From Plakobranchus ocellatus (Eukaryota; Mollusca; Gastropoda; Plakobranchidae), in assembly GCA_019648995.1 (NCBI GenBank), contig BLXT01008222.1, positions 46,423 through 80,249 of the forward strand: 33,827 nucleotides of DNA, written 5' to 3'. The first letter of the stretch is position 1. Each line of letters opens with the position of its first letter. Both the position numbers and the translations under genes were made by a program. Below the pieces are notes generated by a model. That model was not told the origin of the DNA. It saw nothing but the letters and a program-made list of their open reading frames with translations, and searched no databases. Of this stretch, positions 30,594 through 33,827 are shown one piece after another.

Positions 30594-31746
30594 ATTGGTA
30601 TACCCAGTCCACTATCAAGCAGTGATCTCTGGATTTCTGTTCATTCATTCTCTCTCAAAGGCTTCCATCAGATGCTCAAGCAAATTAAAACAAAGATTAA
30701 CATCCATTAAAAATCCAACAGAGTATATAAGGAGAAAAACTGTAAAAGGAATCTGTACAAAGCCTCAGATATTACTATATACACCAAGTACCTTTAAATA
30801 ACCCACAATGCGAGAGGGTGAGCCATGTGTGGCCCACCCGAAGCCTACACATTACTGTCTCCTGTTTGCGACCTGCTCCTTCACCTCTTTTGCTGAGGTC
30901 TTCTCCCAAGCTTGTTTGCCCCCTCAGCATCCCAATTTTCTTGCCAAACCGTGTGGATGTAAGTATTTACTTAAGGTTTCAGATCGAACCAGCAATTGAG
31001 TTCTCCTAAGCATGATGCTCTATTTAGGGCGGCCTTTGCAAGTTTGTCCACATTCTCATTCCCCTGGATGCCCTTGTGAGCAGGAATCCAGACAAAAGAG
31101 ATGTGAACATAGGGTGGAAATTTTCAGATTAAATTGTACAGGCGCCTGATATCTTTAACTTTGAAATTTTTGCTTTGAATAACATGTAAAGCTGATAGGC
31201 TGTCACTGTAGATAACAAAATTTTTATCGTATTTAGTGATGTTTTTTTTTTATTTCTGTGAGTCTGAGGGCTATTCCCTTGAGCTCAGAACTGATGACAG
31301 ATGACCAATCTATCAGGCAAGTAGCCTTGGAGCAGTCTTGGCGTTCCCGAAAATAGGCTGCGGCCGCAACCTTTTCCTCAAGTTTAGAGCTGTCAGTATA
31401 AACAGCATAAAGGTTTTCAAATTTTTCTTTTGGTCTAAAAAAATTCTTTTTGATAGGCCAACTCGCTGGTATCTTCCTTCTTTTGTTTTGTTAGAGAAAT
31501 ATCAAGGGTAACTTGGTGCTCCTCCCAAGATGGAGGGCACTAGACATATTGGTTATATATAGTATTTAGATTGATTTTTGAATTCTTAATATGTTGAAAA
31601 GTATGGCAATAAGACTTCATTCTGTTTTAGAACCAGCAGAAAAATCAGAAACCAAGCATCAAAAACAATATCGTGACACGGATTTCTGGGGTAATGACTT
31701 TAATTTAAGTAAAAAATTAAAAGCTAGCTTGGTACGCTGATGCTCC
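30594..31746 (-). mobile_element. LINE-3: 5'-truncated 3' fragment of the same LINE family
   Basis: Homologous with LINE-2 from the 3' end (30594) to a sharp break at about 31746, where the match to the RT thumb segment (GCTAGCTTG..GATGCTCC) stops. It retains the best RNase H of the three copies: AVYTDSSKLEEKVAAAAYF (first catalytic Asp), SSELKGIALRL (Glu) and WIPAHKGIQGNENVDKLAKA (last Asp kept). Slips near the AAAAAAAAAA stretch break the frame. There is a local deletion in the C-terminal zinc-finger region at about 30812. 5' truncation is the normal result of incomplete target-primed reverse transcription. Confidence 0.85.
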
Positions 31747-32035
31747 AGAGAGGGCAGTTGACTCATACATCTGTCCCACCTGCTGAAGACGTCTTTCTGC
31801 TTCTCTTTCCCTTTCCCTTTCAGCCCATTCTGCTTTTTTGTCTGTTCCTTTCTTCTTACTTCAGAAGATCTCTTTTGATATGCCTTTCTGCCCATGCTTT
31901 ATCTTGTACAGCGAGTCATCCAAATTCTTGCTTCTAATATTCTTCTATCTCCTTCTCTGTATCCCTGAAAATCAGCTCGTTCTACAAGTTTCTTTCTCAA
32001 CCTATGATACTTTCTGGCGGTCAAAAACGTTTTGT
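31747..32035 (-). pseudogene. relic of a charged coiled-coil protein
   Basis: Directly right of the LINE-3 truncation point, minus-strand frames carry ARKYHRLRKKLVERADFQGY, REGDRRILEARIW, then (frameshifted) KAWAERHIKRDLLK, EERNRQK and AEWAEREREREAERRLQQVG. The strongly alternating Arg/Glu pattern predicts a coiled coil. It recalls trichoplein/MNS1/CFAP53-type (TPH-domain) cilia and filament proteins, but I cannot name it. Two or three frameshifts in 290 bp show that it is decayed. It may be a captured or retroposed cDNA piece, or an old exon fragment. Confidence 0.4.
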
Positions 32036-32534
32036 AGATTTGATCTAGACCTGCTTTTGATCTCTGTCCTTGCCTATCTCACCGGTAGCCAACTATGTCA
32101 TAAATGGCTTTGCACTATACAGTAATAAGTGTAGCTGAACATGACCTGTGACAAGTTCTTTAAATGGACTAAAGAGCAGAAATCACTCCAAGTTGTACCG
32201 AACATTGAACAAGAATTTTAGTAATTCATATGAAGAATTGAAGAATCTCTGTAGGTCTTCAAATTCAAAACGGCAGCGATATCCACCCATTCCACACATA
32301 TTGCACTAAAAATAACTGTTTGCACCTTGCATTTCCAATTTCTTATCATTTTTTGGTTTCTTTGATTGAAGTGAGGTGAATATTGGGGAAAATCAGTGGT
32401 TCGAATGTAAACCCTTTGGTAAAAAGATTGGTAACATATCATCTTGGATATGTTTAACAATGCTGCAGATCCATATGAATTTTGAGTAATTTTCAATACT
32501 TTGATATAAGTCAGAGCAAAAGTATTCACTCTAA

Positions 32535-32719
32535 CAGGGATGTCAGCGGCCTCTGAAAAAAAGAAAAGGAGGAACCCTATCGGAGAGCCTATATAACCTA
32601 TATAATTAACTGACACAAAAATAGTTTTCTCAAAGCTGTGGTTAAAAATTGGTGTTTAAGTAATAAAATTAAGGCAAAAAGTCAAAGACCTGATTGAAAT
32701 TAGAAAATTGGCATCCCTG
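32535..32719 (+). mobile_element. hAT-like MITE, copy 2
   Basis: A 185-bp segment with 11-bp inverted ends CAGGGATGTCA and TGGCATCCCTG (one mismatch), homologous with the insert in LINE-1 at 14203-14356. Shared interior landmarks are CTCAAAGCTGT(A/G)GTTAAA and TTTAAGTAATAAAA. It is about 30 bp longer, mainly from an added segment around 32565-32605. The flanks CACTCTAA and CTCTTAAG are only weakly alike, so any target duplication has decayed. CAGGG-type ends suggest the hAT superfamily. No coding capacity is present. Confidence 0.7.
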
Positions 32720-33165
32720 CTCTTAAGTTGTCACTTTATTTGTTGATACTCCTGTCTAATGAGAGTAAGTTCCTAAAAAAGGGGTACATTATATTGGCAT
32801 TTGTCTGCAGAATTGTGTATTTTGTATTTCTGTTTTTTTTTTTTATTTGATTTTTAAGTGAACTTCCAGTGATGATTACTTGTTTGAAGTCGAGTTGAGC
32901 AGTTCAATAGGTTTAATTAGGATAACGCATGTATTTAGGCCCAATAGATCAAAAAGTTTGTCTTTGAAAGTGGGCAAGATTTTGCTCTTTTTTCGATTGA
33001 AACAAATTAGCACAATACTTTACCAGACCAGAAGACTCATTATGATGACATGCTAAAAAGCAAAAACTAGATACTGTGATGTTTTGATTCTCCGCATATT
33101 CTAAATGAACATATTTAAAAAACTACTTTATCAATTAACTAAAGACAAAAAAATTATGCACTTAC

Positions 33166-33227
33166 ATTCTCGTCTTTCCTTTTCCTCTCAGGCACTTTCT
33201 CAGGGGCATTTGCAAGAAGAGCTACCC
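33166..33227 (-). CDS. ATP13A1: ATP13A1 exon: end of the P-domain hinge region
   Basis: A 62-bp exon with acceptor TTTTATTACAG before 33227 and donor AAT/GTAAGT after 33166. It encodes two bases of a split codon (probably Gly) and then VALLANAPEKVPERKRKDEN. The (DVG)VALLANAPE motif directly follows the GDGTNDVGALK hinge of P5A ATPases, the loop that holds the Mg2+ of the phosphorylation site. That hinge itself should lie in an exon right of this window. The exon leaves in phase 0, joining the exon at 19210-19371. It is too short to be seen as a long open frame and was found by motif and splice sites. Confidence 0.92.
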
Positions 33228-33544
33228 CTGTAATAAAATTTGAGGGGAAAGGTGAAGTTTAAATATAAATGTGGCAGTACATATTTGTTCATCCAACTCA
33301 AAAGCTGCAACTTGTTTTGCTCTAAAAAAAAAAGATGCAATTACTTTTTTCCTTCGAATATTACAGATAGCTTTAAGATATTTTGTCAAAAAACAAATTA
33401 TTCAAAAAAGTTCAATACAAAATGACGCAAACGTGCAGACCAAACAGAATTAAGGACCATTAAACATCATAATATCAGAAAGTAAACATGTAGGTTGCAT
33501 ATTATCAGCTGAGTGAAACACTCCATCATGCTCCAATTTTGGTG

Positions 33545-33765
33545 AATTCTACTGTTATAATCTGAAAGTGATCGCTGCAGCACAGATCACTGTGGGCAGC
33601 CCAGGAACACTCGGTGGCAATAGAGGGTGAAGCTACTGCCAAATTTATTGCTGAGGTCGAATGATGTGCCAAATGAACAAAAGTTTGCTCTCCAGAATTT
33701 AGAATGATCAAGTCATTTTCAGCCATGAACTCCTCGAGCACCTTCCAGACCTGCCAACCCCAATT
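33545..33765 (-). mobile_element. LINE-4: endonuclease fragment of the same LINE family
   Basis: The minus strand reads VLEEFMAENDLIILNSGEQT, FVHLAHHSTSAINLAVASPS, then ECSWAAHSDLCCSDHFQI. This matches LINE-1 at about 14640-14810 closely, but keeps the catalytic Asp and His of SDHF that LINE-1 lost. It is truncated at both ends inside the endonuclease. The right part (TNWGWQVWKVLEEF) extends the domain slightly beyond LINE-1's readable frame. It is a dead fragment within an intron. Confidence 0.85.
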
Positions 33766-33769
33766 TGTT

Positions 33770-33822
33770 CTCACAGGAATATTCACCTCTACTCACAGGA
33801 ATTTAGAAAGTCTCACAGGAAT
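33770..33822. repeat. three short direct repeats CTCACAGGAAT
   Basis: The 11-mer occurs at 33770-33780, 33792-33802 and 33812-33822, spaced 22 and 20 bases apart, right after the LINE fragment ends and up to the window edge. It may continue beyond as a small satellite. Confidence 0.75.
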
Positions 33823-33827
33823 ATGCC

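Larger units (their letters stand above)
19372..33165 (-). other. ATP13A1: ATP13A1 intron (about 13.8 kb)
   Basis: The donor is AAT/GTAAGT at 33165-33160 and the acceptor CAG ends at 19372. This is the largest intron and holds most of the transposon debris: minisatellite, assembly gap, LTR-like copy 2, LINE-2, Ty3/Gypsy relic, LINE-3, coiled-coil relic and hAT-like MITE copy 2. The stretches 20580-21380, 21430-23535, 23560-24180, 28890-30020 and 32040-32530 contain only AT-rich sequence, AGATCT-type motifs and short chance frames, with nothing I can identify. Confidence 0.85.
33228..33827 (-). other. ATP13A1: ATP13A1 intron, partial (upstream of the 33166-33227 exon)
   Basis: Intronic sequence before the acceptor at 33228. 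It holds a LINE endonuclease fragment and a short direct-repeat cluster at the window edge. 33228-33540 shows nothing identifiable. The preceding exon, which should contain the GDGTNDVGALK hinge, is not present. Confidence 0.8.

Noticed and set aside
32218-32616. Minus-strand 132-residue open frame
   Set aside because: It begins inside the hAT-like MITE and shows no recognisable motif or plausible splice context; most likely chance.
1-33827. CRISPR array, tRNA or rRNA genes, bacterial operons
   Set aside because: No spaced identical repeats, tRNA cloverleaf or rRNA signatures were seen; the spliced host gene and retroelements indicate animal nuclear DNA.

Overview
The window looks like intronic DNA from an invertebrate animal, most likely a heterobranch gastropod (sea slug or pond snail). 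It is AT-rich, full of homopolymer runs and AGATCT-type motifs, and packed with decayed transposons. It carries one spliced gene on the minus strand and no operon-like or bacterial gene layout. The gastropod call is an inference from repeat style and from LINEs resembling the snail I-superfamily (nimbus/Nimb) elements. A database search would be needed to name the species.

The one host gene is a P5A-type P-type ATPase, ATP13A1, the endoplasmic reticulum transmembrane-helix dislocase. Four exons run right to left: 33227-33166, 19371-19210, 11763-11646 and 3019-2823. Each has GT-AG borders, and all phases agree. Together they give 539 nt, or 179 uninterrupted codons, from just after the P-domain hinge motif into the C-terminal membrane domain. 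The gene continues off both ends of the window. The three complete introns are about 13.8, 7.4 and 8.6 kb.

Layout from left to right. 1-2822: partial intron with a (GA)n run and one copy of an unnamed dispersed repeat. 3020-11645: intron with a piggyBac-like MITE (3610-3912), a solo-LTR-like repeat carrying a perfect heat-shock element (7095-7619), and the second copy of the dispersed repeat (about 10895-11300). 11764-19209: intron with a long, broken RNase H-bearing LINE on the minus strand (about 12150-16230), itself interrupted by a hAT-like MITE, then a decayed transposase-like (DUF7869-like) pseudogene on the plus strand (about 16256-17880). 19372-33165: intron with a degenerate minisatellite, an assembly gap, a second LTR-like copy (24612-25137), a rearranged LINE (about 25138-28022), a Ty3/Gypsy gag-protease relic (about 28023-28885), another LINE 3' fragment (30594-31746), a coiled-coil-coding relic, and a second hAT-like MITE. 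33228-33827: partial intron with a LINE endonuclease fragment.

No mobile element here appears able to move by itself: every coding region is broken by stops, frameshifts, deletions or lost catalytic residues. The points most worth following are the heat-shock element in the LTR-like repeat, the UAAUG stop-start junction with a hairpin in the LINE, the nested hAT insertion, and the transposase-like pseudogene.
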